From Xanthobacteraceae bacterium (lineage in GTDB: Bacteria; Pseudomonadota; Alphaproteobacteria; Rhizobiales; Xanthobacteraceae), in NCBI GenBank assembly GCA_030038995.1, contig JASHQS010000005.1:1-58408 (forward strand): DNA of 58,408 bases, given 5' to 3'. The position numbers were made by a program, and so were the translations under genes. Positions 34,309-43,493 of the stretch are shown here, in pieces (position 1 is the stretch's first letter; each line of letters starts with the position of its first letter). Under the pieces are notes generated by a model. It saw nothing but the letters and a program-made list of their open reading frames with translations, ran no database searches and was not told the DNA's origin.

Positions 34309-35358
34309 TTGAGCGAAAACATCATCGTGTCCCACGACGAGCTCCGCCGCTTCATCAGCGATGTGCTCGCCGCGCAGGGCGCCAGCGAAAGCGACGCCGG
34401 CGCGGTGGCCGACGGCCTGGTGTGGGCCAACCTGCGCGGCGTCGATGGCCATGGCGTGTCGCGGCTGCCGAATTACCTGAACATCCTCAAGCGCGGCGAG
34501 ATCGACTTAAAGGCGCGGCCGAAGCTGACCCACGACCGGCCCGCGTCCTTCGTGCTCGACAGCTTTTTCGGCTTCGGCCCGGTGGCGTGCATGCAGGCGG
34601 CGGCGCTCGCGGTCGAGCGCGCCAAAAACATCGGTGTGTGCTTCGGCCTGGTCCGCGAAACCACGCATACCGGCGCCATCGGCCGCTACGCGCAATGGAT
34701 CGCGCAGCAGCATTGCGCGGCGCTGGTGCTCGGCGCCGGCCCGGCGCTGATGGCCTATCACGGCGCGCGCGTGCGCAGCATGGCAACGAGCCCGGTCGCG
34801 ATTGCGGTGCCGACCGGCGACGGCGTGCGCCTGCTTGATATGGCGACGAGCACGATTTCCAACGGCAAGATTCTTCAAGCCAAGCAGACCGGCACGCCAC
34901 TGCCGCCCGACACCGTGCTCACCGCCGCCGGCGAGCCGACCACCGATCCGAACAAGGCCGAGATTCTTTTGCCGCTCGGCGGCCCGAAGGGCTCCGGCCT
35001 CGGCTTCATGTTCGAGATGCTGACCAGCGTCTTGGCCGCGGCGCCGATCCAGGCCCGCGCGCTCGGCCCGGAACAACGCCAGCGCCACGTCGCCAATCTC
35101 GCCGTGCTGGCGATCGATATCGAAAACTTCCGGCCGCTCGCCGACTTTGAAAGCGACGCCGCCGCGCTCGGCACCATCGTCAAGGCGCTGCCGCGCCAAG
35201 CGGGCTTCGACGAGATCACGCTGCCCGGTGAGCGCTCGAGCCGCACCGAAGTCTTGCGCAAAAAGTCCGGCATTCCAATCCCGGCAAAGCTGTGGGAGGA
35301 GCTGGAGCGGATCGCGGCGGCGAACGGGGTGACGCTGCCGGCGTCGCGGTCCGGATGA
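34309..35358 (+). CDS. Ldh family oxidoreductase (malate/ureidoglycolate/L-sulfolactate dehydrogenase type)
   Basis: A 349-aa NAD(P)-dependent dehydrogenase of the Ldh/Mdh type II fold, unrelated to Rossmann lactate dehydrogenases. Motifs are NLRGVDGHGVSRLPNYLNIL with His48, GVCFGLVRETTHTGAIGRYA with the active-site His120, and the C-terminal LPGERSSRTEVLRKKSGIPI. It begins with TTG at 34309 after GGAGTAGCAA. Family members oxidise 2-hydroxyacids such as malate, ureidoglycolate, 2,3-diketogulonate or sulfolactate. The gene is inside the segment bounded by the two inverted 280-bp repeats and is convergent with livF. The substrate is unknown. Confidence 0.94.
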   Translation: MSENIIVSHDELRRFISDVLAAQGASESDAGAVADGLVWANLRGVDGHGVSRLPNYLNILKRGEIDLKARPKLTHDRPASFVLDSFFGFGPVACMQAAALAVERAKNIGVCFGLVRETTHTGAIGRYAQWIAQQHCAALVLGAGPALMAYHGARVRSMATSPVAIAVPTGDGVRLLDMATSTISNGKILQAKQTGTPLPPDTVLTAAGEPTTDPNKAEILLPLGGPKGSGLGFMFEMLTSVLAAAPIQARALGPEQRQRHVANLAVLAIDIENFRPLADFESDAAALGTIVKALPRQAGFDEITLPGERSSRTEVLRKKSGIPIPAKLWEELERIAAANGVTLPASRSG

Positions 35359-35364
35359 TTGACC

Positions 35365-35464
35365 CGTCATTCCGCGGCCGGGCGAAGCGAGGAACCGGAA
35401 TCCATAATCCCGGCGCAGGGCTTATGGATTCCGGTTTGCCGCTTCGCAGCGCTCCGGAATGACG
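35365..35464. repeat. dispersed palindromic repeat, family 2 copy A
   Basis: A 100-bp palindromic element starting CGTCATTCCGCGG and ending CGCTCCGGAATGACG, with an inner pair CCGGAATCCATAA and TTATGGATTCCGG. Copies of the same family lie at 42811-42964 and 50261-50378. This one sits between the convergent Ldh and livF genes and may terminate both. Confidence 0.87.
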
Positions 35465-35509
35465 AGCAAAGCTCAGCCGGTCTTGCGCCTGATCGGCGAC
35501 TTAAAAGAA

Positions 35510-36226
<717 letters not shown>

Positions 36227-36263
36227 GCGATTGGTTCACCGACTTAAAGCGCCGCGACTCAAT

Positions 36264-36543
36264 TCCGCTCATTCCCGCGAAAGCGGGAATCCAGAGAGCA
36301 CTCTCGAATGAAGAAGCAAGCCAACTGGGTCCCCGCTTTCGCGCATAGGCGCTAACATAGCTGCGTTTCCCGGGCGCAGCGCAGCACGCAGCGCAGCGAA
36401 GGGGTGCGCTGCAGACCCGGGATCGTAACAAGTTGCGGAGTCTGGGACGGTCCCGGATCAGCGGTGCACCGCTTCGCGCTGCACCGCATCCGGGAAACAG
36501 GCCTATGTTAGCGCCTATGCGCTGTCGCGGGGACGAGCGGGTA
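36264..36543. repeat. 280-bp inverted-pair repeat, right copy
   Basis: Reverse complement of 33983-34262, with a 182-bp core at 36341-36522 bounded by the same GCGCATAGGCGCTAACATAG termini. It fills the gap between livG and livF. Recombination between the two copies would invert the 2-kb segment carrying the Ldh gene and livF. Confidence 0.92.
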
Positions 36544-36559
36544 TGGGGCGCTCGTCGCA

Positions 36560-37345
36560 TCATCGCAGCGCCCCGCGCTGCCGCTCGCCGAGATACACGG
36601 CGCGCACGCGCTCGTCGGCGGCGATTTCGGCCGGCGTGCCTTCGGTGAGCACGCGGCCGCCGACCATGACGATGACGCGAGAGGCGAAGCGAAACACCAG
36701 CTCCATGTCGTGCTCGATGAATAGTACGGTGATGTCGTGCGACAATCCGGCGATGGCGGCAAACAAATCGTTGCTCTCGTCGCGCGGCACGCCGGCCGCC
36801 GGCTCGTCGAGCAGCAAGACCTTTGGCCGGGCGGCCAGCGCCAGCGCGATTTCCAGAAGGCGCTGCTGGCCGTAGGCCAGCTCGCGGGTCGGGCGATGGT
36901 AGACGGCGGCGAGCTTGAGCGTGCCGAGGATGCCGTAAGCCTCGTCGACCTCGTCGCGATAGGCGGTGAGCGGCCGCCACCAGGTGCGGGCGACGCCGCG
37001 GCGCTCGCACACCGCAAGCGTCACCGATTCGAGCGCGGTCAGATTTGGGAACAGCGAATTGATCTGATAGGTGCGTACGAGGCCGCGGCGCACCCGCTGC
37101 TGCGGCGGCAGCGCGGTGATGTCGTCATCGCCGAGCAGGATGCGGCCGGCATCCGGGCGCAGCATGCCGGTCATCAGATTGATCAGCGTGGTCTTGCCGG
37201 CGCCGTTCGGCCCGATCAGCGCGTAGCGCACGCCGGCCGGCAGGTCGAGCATGACGTCGGCGGCGACCACCAGCGAGCCGAACCTCTTGTTGATGCCGCG
37301 CGTCGACAGCGCCATCGCCGTCGCCGCCATCGCGGCCGCGCTCAC
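36560..37345 (-). CDS. livG: branched-chain amino-acid-type ABC transporter ATPase, LivG
   Basis: A 261-aa ABC ATPase of the LivG type with Walker A ALIGPNGAGKTTLINLMTGM, signature RELAYGQQRLLEIALALAAR and Walker B VLLLDEPAAGVPRDESNDLF. The C-terminal part VLTEGTPAEIAADERVRAVY is usual for LivG. I choose GTG 37345, whose bases overlap the livM stop codon by 4 nt (GTGA), the standard coupled arrangement; ATG 37330 and 37315 are alternatives. The open frame to 37480 is antisense overlap with livM. It energises the LivHM permease together with LivF. Confidence 0.94.
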   Translation of the reverse strand: MSAAAMAATAMALSTRGINKRFGSLVVAADVMLDLPAGVRYALIGPNGAGKTTLINLMTGMLRPDAGRILLGDDDITALPPQQRVRRGLVRTYQINSLFPNLTALESVTLAVCERRGVARTWWRPLTAYRDEVDEAYGILGTLKLAAVYHRPTRELAYGQQRLLEIALALAARPKVLLLDEPAAGVPRDESNDLFAAIAGLSHDITVLFIEHDMELVFRFASRVIVMVGGRVLTEGTPAEIAADERVRAVYLGERQRGALR

Positions 37346-38394
37346 GGCGCCTTCGTCCACGGCCGCTTGCGCGCCACCGCCGCTTTCAGGCGCTCGGCCA
37401 CAAACGCCACGCCGCCCAAAATGCCGGTCGGCAGAAACATAACGACGCCGATGAGGAGAAGGCCGATCCAAAAATACCAATATTGCGGGTTCAATCCGGA
37501 GAACTGGTCGCGCGCCACCATATAGACGACGGCGCCTACCAGTCCGCCGTAGAGCCGGCCGGTGCCGCCGATGATCAGCATGACGAGGACGTCGGCGGAG
37601 CGCTGAAAGCCCAAGACTTCGAGCGAGACCGTCTGCGTCGTCTCGGTCAGCAGGGCGCCGGCGATGCCGGCGATGCCGGCGGCGAGGGTGTAGATGGTGC
37701 GGCTGTGCGAGTGCACCGGGGCGCCGATGGCCGGCATCCGATGATTGTTCTCGCGGATGCCGCGCAACGCCAGCCCGAACGGCGAATGGACGAGCCGCCG
37801 CGCGATCAGGAAGATGACGAACAGCACCGCAAGCGAGTAGCTATAGGCGGTGTAACCATAAAGGTCGAAGTCCAACGTCTGCAAGATCGGCCAAGTGTTG
37901 ATGCCTTGCAGGCCGTCGAAGCCGCCGGTGAGCCAGCCCGCGCTGTTGGCCGCCTCCTGCAACAGCAGGCCGAGGCCGAGCGTGATCATGATCAGCGCCA
38001 GATGGCGAAAGCGCACGATGACGAAGCTGGTGACGTAGCCGAACAAACCGGTGACAAGTCCCGCGATCAGCAGTCCGCTGAGCGGTTCGCCCCAGCCCCA
38101 GACCGAGAGCAGACCGGCCGTATAGGCGCCGACGCCGAAATAGGCGGCATGGCCGAGAGAGATGATCCCGGAAAAGCCGAGGATAAGATCGAGCGACAGC
38201 GCGAACAGGCCGGCGATTGCGATCTGGCTCGCCAGCACCAGATAATCCGGCGTCAGCACGAACGGCAGCAGCGTGGCGAGCCAGAAGGCGATCTCCACCC
38301 AACGCCAGCGGACTTGCGCCTGCAGATGACCGTGCGGGCTGGCCGCGGCGTCGGTTCCGGCGTCGGCCGGACCGGCGATCGTCTCGCTCGTCAC
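37342..38394 (-). CDS. livM: branched-chain amino-acid-type ABC permease, LivM
   Basis: A 350-aa multi-helix permease of the LivM type. The family signature LDLILGFSGIISLGHAAYFG is near residue 67, and GLALRGIRENNHRMPAIG with GLVGAVVYMVARDQFSGLNP follow in order. It starts with GTG at 38394, directly at the TAG stop of livH, and its own stop overlaps the livG start, so the genes are translationally coupled. It forms the membrane channel with LivH. About 35 hydrophilic residues precede the first helix, a longer head than average. Confidence 0.94.
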   Translation of the reverse strand: MTSETIAGPADAGTDAAASPHGHLQAQVRWRWVEIAFWLATLLPFVLTPDYLVLASQIAIAGLFALSLDLILGFSGIISLGHAAYFGVGAYTAGLLSVWGWGEPLSGLLIAGLVTGLFGYVTSFVIVRFRHLALIMITLGLGLLLQEAANSAGWLTGGFDGLQGINTWPILQTLDFDLYGYTAYSYSLAVLFVIFLIARRLVHSPFGLALRGIRENNHRMPAIGAPVHSHSRTIYTLAAGIAGIAGALLTETTQTVSLEVLGFQRSADVLVMLIIGGTGRLYGGLVGAVVYMVARDQFSGLNPQYWYFWIGLLLIGVVMFLPTGILGGVAFVAERLKAAVARKRPWTKAP

Positions 38395-39255
38395 CTACCG
38401 TCTCCCGAACAGGCCGCTCGGCCGCCAGGTGATCATGACCAGCATCACCAGATAGATCAGCACCGAGCCGAGCGCCGGGATGTAGTATTTGCCCGCCATG
38501 TCGGCGACGCCGAGCAGCATCGCCGCGGCGAAAGTGCCGGCGATCGAGCCCAGCCCGCCGACCGCGACCACGATGAGGACGTAGATGACGTAGGTCAGCG
38601 GAAACGACGGATCGAGCCCGAGCATGTTGATGGCGAGCGCGCCGCCGAGTCCGGCAAGACCGCTGCCGAGCGCGAACGTGACGGAAAACAAGCGCTCGAC
38701 GTCGATGCCGAGGCCGCGCGCCATGCGCTGGTTGTTGACCGCGGCGCGCACCTGAGCGCCGAATCGCGTGGCCTCGACCGTGACGACGAGCAGGATGGTG
38801 ATGGCGAGCGCGATGGCGATCAGCACGAGGCGATAGACGGCTAAATCGAGCCCGCCGAACTTGATCGAGCTGTTCAGATAAGCCGGCAGGTGCACCGGCT
38901 GCAGGTCGGTTCCGAACAGGTAGGCCGCCGCGGCGATCGACACGAAGACGACGCCGATGGTGATCAGGCACTGCGGCAGCTCACCGGCATTGTAGAAACG
39001 GCGGAAGAACAGGCGCTCCAGCACCACGCTGAGGGCGGCGGCAGCGATGAACGCCACGGGCAAAGTGGCAAAGAACGGCCAGCCATACGTGTTCATCAAC
39101 ACGACGCAGACATAGCCGCCGACCATGGCGAAGCTCAAGTGCGCCAGGTTGATGAAGTTCATCATGCCGAGCGTCACCGAGAGCCCGACCGACATCAGAA
39201 ACAAGAGCATCCCGTAGGCGATACCGTCGAAGATTACGCCGAGAACCGGGGGCAT
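38395..39255 (-). CDS. livH: branched-chain amino-acid-type ABC permease, LivH
   Basis: A 286-aa permease with about eight helices. LMSVGLSVTLGMMNFINLAH with LSFAMVGGYV near the N terminus is the LivH hallmark; AVNNQRMARGLGIDVERLFS forms the cytoplasmic loop that contacts the ATPases. It begins at ATG 39255 (MPPVLGVIFDGIAYGMLLF), 52 bp after the stop of the binding-protein gene. The stop abuts the start of livM. It forms the permease pair with LivM. Confidence 0.95.
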   Translation of the reverse strand: MPPVLGVIFDGIAYGMLLFLMSVGLSVTLGMMNFINLAHLSFAMVGGYVCVVLMNTYGWPFFATLPVAFIAAAALSVVLERLFFRRFYNAGELPQCLITIGVVFVSIAAAAYLFGTDLQPVHLPAYLNSSIKFGGLDLAVYRLVLIAIALAITILLVVTVEATRFGAQVRAAVNNQRMARGLGIDVERLFSVTFALGSGLAGLGGALAINMLGLDPSFPLTYVIYVLIVVAVGGLGSIAGTFAAAMLLGVADMAGKYYIPALGSVLIYLVMLVMITWRPSGLFGRR

Positions 39256-39307
39256 GGCGGCGGCCTACGGGAGTTCACCAGGGCACGGCACTATCACGTG
39301 CCGGCGG

Positions 39308-40501
39308 TCAGTTCCCCCGATATGCCGGGTTGCCCGGATCCTCGACGTTGGGGATGGTGTCGATGACCACATTGCGCAGCCCATCGGCTGTCTTTTCCAC
39401 GCGGCGGATGTAGATCGTCTGCACGATGTCGCGTGTCTTCGGGTTGATGGTGATGGGGCCGCGCGGGCTTTGCCAGCTCATGCCCTTGGCGGCGGCGATC
39501 AGCGCTTCGCCGTCGGTGTTGCCTTTGGTCTTCTCCAGCGCGGCGTAGATCAGATGCATGCCGTCGTAACCGCCGATGGAGAAGATGTCGGGAGTGCGAT
39601 GGAACTCGGCTTGATAGTCCTTCACGAACTTCTTGTTCAGCGGGTTCTGAAGATAGTAGTCGTAGTTCTGGGTGGTGAGGAAGCCGATGCCCCCGTCGCC
39701 GATGGTCTTGAGCGCGCTGTCGCTGGTCAGTTCGCCCTGCCCCAGGATTTTCGTCTTTTTCGGATCGATGCCGCGTTCGGCGAGCGCCTTGGCGATCGCC
39801 GCCGGCTGCGCGCCGCCCGGCACCCAGATGTAGATGGCTTGCGGATGCAAGTCCTTGGCGCGTTCGACGAAGGACGAGAAATCGGGATTGCCCACGGGGA
39901 AGGCGACCGAACCGACGATCTTGCCCCCGCCGTCCACGACGCCCTTGGCAAACCATTTCTGGGCGTCGATTCCGGGGCCGTAGCCGGAGTACATGGTGTA
40001 GACGTTCTTGATCCCTTGCTGGACCACCCACTTGCCGAACGGGTAGTTCTCCTGCGGCGTGGTCACCGAGGTGCGCACCATATAGGGCGACTTGGTGATG
40101 ATGATGGAGGTTGCCGCGTTCATGACCACCATGAACTTTTTCGCTTCCTTGGACACGTCGCCGCCCGCCAGTGCGTTGGGCGTCAGAATCCAACCGGCCA
40201 ATATGTCGGCGTGGTCGCGCACGATCGCTTCCTGCGCCAGACGTTTCGCCACATCGGGGGCGATGCCGCCGGTGTCCTTGCGGATGATCACGATTTTCTT
40301 GCCGGCAACGGTATCGCCGTTCTCTTTCATGTAGAGCTTGATGGCGTTATCCATCTGCGTGGCGGTGTCGGCGAACTGGCCGGAATAGCACATGATCAGG
40401 CCGATCTTGATCGTGTCGGCCGCGGCGGCCGGATAAAGGCCGAGCGCCGCCAGCGCGAGGCCGAAAAACGCACAGGCGCAGCCGATGACGACTTTTTGCA
40501 T
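39308..40501 (-). CDS. branched-chain amino-acid-type ABC substrate-binding protein
   Basis: A 397-aa exported binding protein and first gene of the liv operon. Residues 1 to about 27 form a signal peptide ending YPAAAA. The mature part starts DTIKIGLIMCYSGQFADTAT and continues with AKRLAQEAIVRDHADILAGW and GGYDGMHLIYAALEKTKGNT. Start ATG 40501 has GGGAGGAAGTC just upstream; an open frame to 40531 is not signal-like. Since the operon is complete (binding protein, H, M, G, F), it is the dedicated receptor. Alphaproteobacterial relatives bind amino acids, amides, urea or aromatic acids; this ligand is unknown. Confidence 0.93.
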   Translation of the reverse strand: MQKVVIGCACAFFGLALAALGLYPAAAADTIKIGLIMCYSGQFADTATQMDNAIKLYMKENGDTVAGKKIVIIRKDTGGIAPDVAKRLAQEAIVRDHADILAGWILTPNALAGGDVSKEAKKFMVVMNAATSIIITKSPYMVRTSVTTPQENYPFGKWVVQQGIKNVYTMYSGYGPGIDAQKWFAKGVVDGGGKIVGSVAFPVGNPDFSSFVERAKDLHPQAIYIWVPGGAQPAAIAKALAERGIDPKKTKILGQGELTSDSALKTIGDGGIGFLTTQNYDYYLQNPLNKKFVKDYQAEFHRTPDIFSIGGYDGMHLIYAALEKTKGNTDGEALIAAAKGMSWQSPRGPITINPKTRDIVQTIYIRRVEKTADGLRNVVIDTIPNVEDPGNPAYRGN

Positions 40502-40906
40502 GACTTCCTCCCAGCGTTTGCGAATGGTCAAACCCGTCCGCGGCGCCTATCCTCGTTCAGGTCGCGGCCGAGTGCAACGTGCCAAAATGCGCACCGCAGG
40601 TGGGACGCGGCCCGCTGCGGGCGCCAAGTTGTCTTGAGCGCGCAGCATCTGTTGAATGGGCCACAGCCGCACGGGGGAGAAGAGCATGGCAGCCGCCAAG
40701 ACCTACGAAGCCGCATGCGGCAGTTCCTCGACGAAAAGAGCTATCGTCCGGGCTACGGCCACTTCAAGCGCAAGCGGGCGAGCGCATGATCGTAGCACAT
40801 GATCGAAGGGTGGGTTAGCGCCGCAGGCGCGTAACCCGCCAAGCAGCATGGTGGGTTACGCCGCTTCGCGGCTAACCCACCCTACAAAACCTACAAAGCG
40901 ATCGAC
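40502..40906. other. divergent intergenic region, liv operon and ubiG
   Basis: This 405-bp gap carries the promoters of the liv operon (minus) and ubiG (plus). At 40686 an ATG opens a frame of about 38 codons with no recognised relatives; I do not call it. A palindromic repeat occupies 40808-40887. No other structure was recognised. Confidence 0.5.
40808..40887. repeat. REP-like palindrome upstream of ubiG
   Basis: Two inverted pairs built from GGGTGGGTTAGCGCC / GGCTAACCCACCC at the ends and GCGTAACCCGCC / GGTGGGTTACGCC in the centre. This type of GTGGGTTA-based palindrome is common in Hyphomicrobiales intergenic DNA. It ends only 20 bp before the ubiG start and so would be in its leader. 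Confidence 0.8.
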
Positions 40907-41659
40907 ATGGAGCAACAACAAAAAACCACCGGCACCATCGATGACGATGCGGTCGCGCATTTTGCCCGGCTCGCCGGCCAATGGTGGGATCCGCGCGGGC
41001 CGTGGGCGACGCTGCACCGCTTCAATCCGGTGCGCCTCGCCTACATCCGCGACCAGGCCGCCGCGCATTTTTCCCGCGATCCGGCGCGGCTCGACAGCTT
41101 GCAGGGCTTGCGCATCCTCGACGTCGGCTGCGGCGGCGGCGTGCTGTGCGAACCGCTGGCGCGGCTCGGCGCTGCGGTGGTCGGCGTCGACCCGGTGGCG
41201 CAGACGATCGCCGCCGCGCAACACCACGCCGGCGCGGCCGGCTTGGCCATCGACTACCGCTGCACCACCGCCGAGGCGCTGGCGGAAAGCGGCGAAGTTT
41301 TCGACGTCGTGCTCGCCATGGAGGTCGTCGAACACGTCGCCGACTTCAATCTGTTCATCGAACAGGCGGCCGCTTTGGTGAAACCCGGCGGGTTGATGTT
41401 CGTTGCCACGCTCAACCGCACCATCAAGAGCTTTGTCCTGCTGATCGTCGGCGCCGAGTACATTTTGCGCTGGATTCCGCGCGGCACCCACCAGTGGGAC
41501 AAATTCATCACCCCGGACGAACTGGAAATTGCGCTCGAACGCAGCGGCCTCTCGATCACCCACGAGACTGGCGTGATCTACGATCTGCTTGCTGACCGCT
41601 TCCAGCTCTCGACCGACATGGACGCCAACTACATGGTCGTCGCGGAGAAAGCCGCGTGA
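40907..41659 (+). CDS. ubiG: UbiG, bifunctional ubiquinone O-methyltransferase
   Basis: A 250-aa SAM-dependent methyltransferase that carries out both O-methylations in ubiquinone synthesis (polyprenyl-dihydroxyphenol and demethylubiquinol steps). AHFARLAGQWWDPRGPWATL and HRFNPVRLAYI near the N terminus are UbiG-specific; SAM motif I LRILDVGCGGGVLCEPLARL is at about residues 68-87, and VLAMEVVEHVADFNLFIEQA plus FVATLNRTIKSF follow. It ends at YMVVAEKAA. Length is normal. Start at ATG 40907 (MEQQQKTTGTI). It stands alone; the gene after it is preceded by a long hairpin. Confidence 0.96.
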   Translation: MEQQQKTTGTIDDDAVAHFARLAGQWWDPRGPWATLHRFNPVRLAYIRDQAAAHFSRDPARLDSLQGLRILDVGCGGGVLCEPLARLGAAVVGVDPVAQTIAAAQHHAGAAGLAIDYRCTTAEALAESGEVFDVVLAMEVVEHVADFNLFIEQAAALVKPGGLMFVATLNRTIKSFVLLIVGAEYILRWIPRGTHQWDKFITPDELEIALERSGLSITHETGVIYDLLADRFQLSTDMDANYMVVAEKAA

Positions 41660-41700
41660 TCAACCTTCCGAGCGCGAGGGTTGAAGCGCGTCGGGTGGCG

Positions 41701-41832
41701 CCGTCGATCGCAACGGCCAGCCAAAGCTTCGAAAGGATTTTTGTGTCAAGGGTCTTCGACCGCCGAAGGCGGCGCTTCGCGCCCTTGACACAAAAATCCT
41801 TTCGAAACACGGACTGCCGTTGCGATCGACGG
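41701..41832. repeat. long near-perfect hairpin
   Basis: A 132-bp inverted repeat between ubiG and the EamA gene. The outer arms are CCGTCGATCGCAACGG and CCGTTGCGATCGACGG; the inner arms (41730-41752 and 41782-41805) pair TCGAAAGGATTTTTGTGTC with its complement; the apex is GC-rich. The outer right arm plus the following bases recur at 27685-27709. Transcribed, it would form a very stable stem. It could be the ubiG terminator or a miniature mobile element. Confidence 0.85.
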
Positions 41833-41882
41833 CTTTCTCTGATCGGGAAGAAAACGACCCGAATCAACTTGCTGCAAATCGT

Positions 41883-42809
41883 ATGATCGTTTTTCCCTGG
41901 CTGTGGGCGATCTTCACAATCGTCGCGGCGTTCTTTCAGACCCTGCGCAACGCCATGCAGCGCGAGCTGACCGCGAGCCTCGGCACCGTCGGCGCCACCC
42001 ATGTGCGTTTTCTATTCGGCTTTCCGTTCGCGGTGATTTTCCTCGCCGGCCTTGCGTTCGGCACCGACGTGCCGCTGCCGCGGCCGGGCCTTGCGTTCTG
42101 GCCGTGGGTGATCGACGGCGCCTTTGCCCAGGTCGCCGCCACCGCGTTGATGCTGGTCGCCATGGGCGAGCGCTCGTTCGTCGTCACTATCGCCTACATC
42201 AAGACCGAGCCGATCCAGGTCGCCATCTTCGGCCTGATTTTCCTCGGCGACGCCGTGACCTGGCCGATGATGACGGCGATCGTGGTCGCCACCGCCGGCG
42301 TGATCGTCATGTCGGCCCCCCTCCCTTCCCTCCCCCGCAAGCGGGGGAGGGAAGGGAGGGGGATCGGCGGCCTGCGCCCGACCCTGATCGGCCTTGCCTC
42401 CGGCGGCATGTTCGCGCTGTCGGCGATCGGCTACCGCGGCGCCATCCTGAGCCTGCATCTGCAAAATTTCGTCATGGCGGCGACCTTCACGCTGGTGATC
42501 GGGCTCGCCATGCAGGCGATCCTGCTCTCGGCCTATCTATGGCTGCGCTCGCCCGCGGTGCTGACCGCCATCATGCACTCCTGGAAGCCGTCGCTGTTCG
42601 CCGGCTTCATGGGCGCGCTCGCCTCGCAATTCTGGTTCCTGGCGTTCGCGCTCGCCACTGCCGCGAGCGTCCGCACCCTGGCGCTGGTCGAAGTGCTGTT
42701 CGCCCAGTTCGTGGCGCGCTTTGCCTTTGCGCAGAAGACCACTTTACGCGAGGCCGTCGGCATGGTGCTGGTCATCGCCGGCGTCGTGCTGCTGATTTTC
42801 GAGTATTAA
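41883..42809 (+). CDS. EamA/DMT family transporter with in-frame palindrome insertion
   Basis: A 308-aa drug/metabolite transporter with about ten helices in two EamA repeats. It starts MIVFPWLWAIFTIVAAFFQT; an upstream open frame to 41820 is hairpin DNA. Between the repeats, at about residues 144-161, the hydrophobic pattern is interrupted by LPSLPRKRGREGRGIGG, which is encoded by a 48-bp palindrome (42316-42363) of the type found in intergenic repeats. The insertion keeps frame and adds a very basic loop of about 16 residues after helix 5, where a cytoplasmic or periplasmic loop can tolerate it. The rest, for example LVEVLFAQFVARFAFAQKT, is normal. Substrate unknown. Confidence 0.9.
   Translation: MIVFPWLWAIFTIVAAFFQTLRNAMQRELTASLGTVGATHVRFLFGFPFAVIFLAGLAFGTDVPLPRPGLAFWPWVIDGAFAQVAATALMLVAMGERSFVVTIAYIKTEPIQVAIFGLIFLGDAVTWPMMTAIVVATAGVIVMSAPLPSLPRKRGREGRGIGGLRPTLIGLASGGMFALSAIGYRGAILSLHLQNFVMAATFTLVIGLAMQAILLSAYLWLRSPAVLTAIMHSWKPSLFAGFMGALASQFWFLAFALATAASVRTLALVEVLFAQFVARFAFAQKTTLREAVGMVLVIAGVVLLIFEY
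42316..42363. repeat. palindromic repeat inside the EamA gene
   Basis: Arms CCCCTCCCTTCCCTCCCCCG and its complement around CGCAAGCG, 48 bp or exactly 16 codons. The core and flanks match the intergenic palindrome at 32170-32216 with few changes. Confidence 0.9.
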
Positions 42810-42810
42810 A

Positions 42811-42964
42811 CGTCATTCCGGCCGAGCGAAGCGAGAGCCGGAATTCATAATCACAGGCATTGCGGCGCAGGCGCAGGCGCAGGCGCGCGAGCAGGAGCAA
42901 GATCAGGACTTGCCGTGACTATGGATTCCGGGTTCGCGCCTTCGGCGCGCGCCCCGCAATGACG
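42811..42964. repeat. dispersed palindromic repeat, family 2 copy B
   Basis: Begins CGTCATTCCGGCCGAGCGAA 1 bp after the EamA stop and ends CCCCGCAATGACG, with inner CCGGAATTCATAA / TATGGATTCCGG. The centre holds a GGCGCA triplet repeat and a purine-rich stretch not seen in the other copies. It lies between convergent genes. Confidence 0.85.
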
Positions 42965-42971
42965 CAGCGAA

Positions 42972-43493
42972 TCAATTATGATCGTCGGGCAGCACCGGCA
43001 GCGGATGGAATTCGATGCCTTCCTCGTGCAGCGCCTTGGCTTCATCGGGGGAGGCTTCGCCGTAGATCGAGCGATGCTCGATCTCGCCGTAATGCATCTT
43101 GCGCGCCTGCTCAGGAAAGCGCGGACCGACATAGTGCGCGTTCTTGGTAACGTGGTCGCGCAGCTCCTTGAGCTTTTTTCGCAACTCGCGTTCCTGCGGC
43201 GACATCATGGCGACTGCCGATTTGCCTGGCGGCGGCGGCAAGGCCGAGACCGCTGCTGGCGGCGGCGTCGGCAGGGCAGGCGAGGGCGGCTGCGGCTGTG
43301 GCGATGGCGGAGCGGCTTCCGCGGCGTCGGCGCGCGCCAGCCGCGGCGCCATGATGGCTTTCTCCACCTTGGTCGAGCCGCAAACCGGGCAGCTCACCAG
43401 CCGGCGTTTCTGCTGCTTGTCGAAAGCCGACGAATTGGCAAACCAGCTCTCGAAGGCATGGCCTTCGGCGCAGCTCAGCGCGTAGCGGATCAT
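42972..43493 (-). CDS. DUF1178 family protein
   Basis: A 173-aa protein of the DUF1178 family. It begins MIRYALSCAEGHAFESWFAN, has a zinc-ribbon-like SCPVCGSTKVEKAIMAPR near residue 34, a proline-rich linker of about 40 residues, and the conserved C-terminal half HVTKNAHYVGPRFPEQARKM and HYGEIEHRSIYGEASPDEAK. The proline linker is longer than in many members. The start ATG overlaps the stop of the nitrilase gene by 4 bp, and that gene in turn overlaps grxC, so the three are one operon, a neighbourhood conserved in alphaproteobacteria. The function is not known. Confidence 0.94.
   Translation of the reverse strand: MIRYALSCAEGHAFESWFANSSAFDKQQKRRLVSCPVCGSTKVEKAIMAPRLARADAAEAAPPSPQPQPPSPALPTPPPAAVSALPPPPGKSAVAMMSPQERELRKKLKELRDHVTKNAHYVGPRFPEQARKMHYGEIEHRSIYGEASPDEAKALHEEGIEFHPLPVLPDDHN

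Noticed and set aside
40686-40802. Small open frame of about 38 codons upstream of ubiG
   Set aside because: There is no known relative, and the frame runs into palindromic repeat DNA; codon use is not convincing.
41701-41832. Riboswitch or attenuator upstream of the EamA gene
   Set aside because: The stem is a simple inverted repeat with no conserved aptamer elements, and part of its end recurs elsewhere, which fits a repeat element better.
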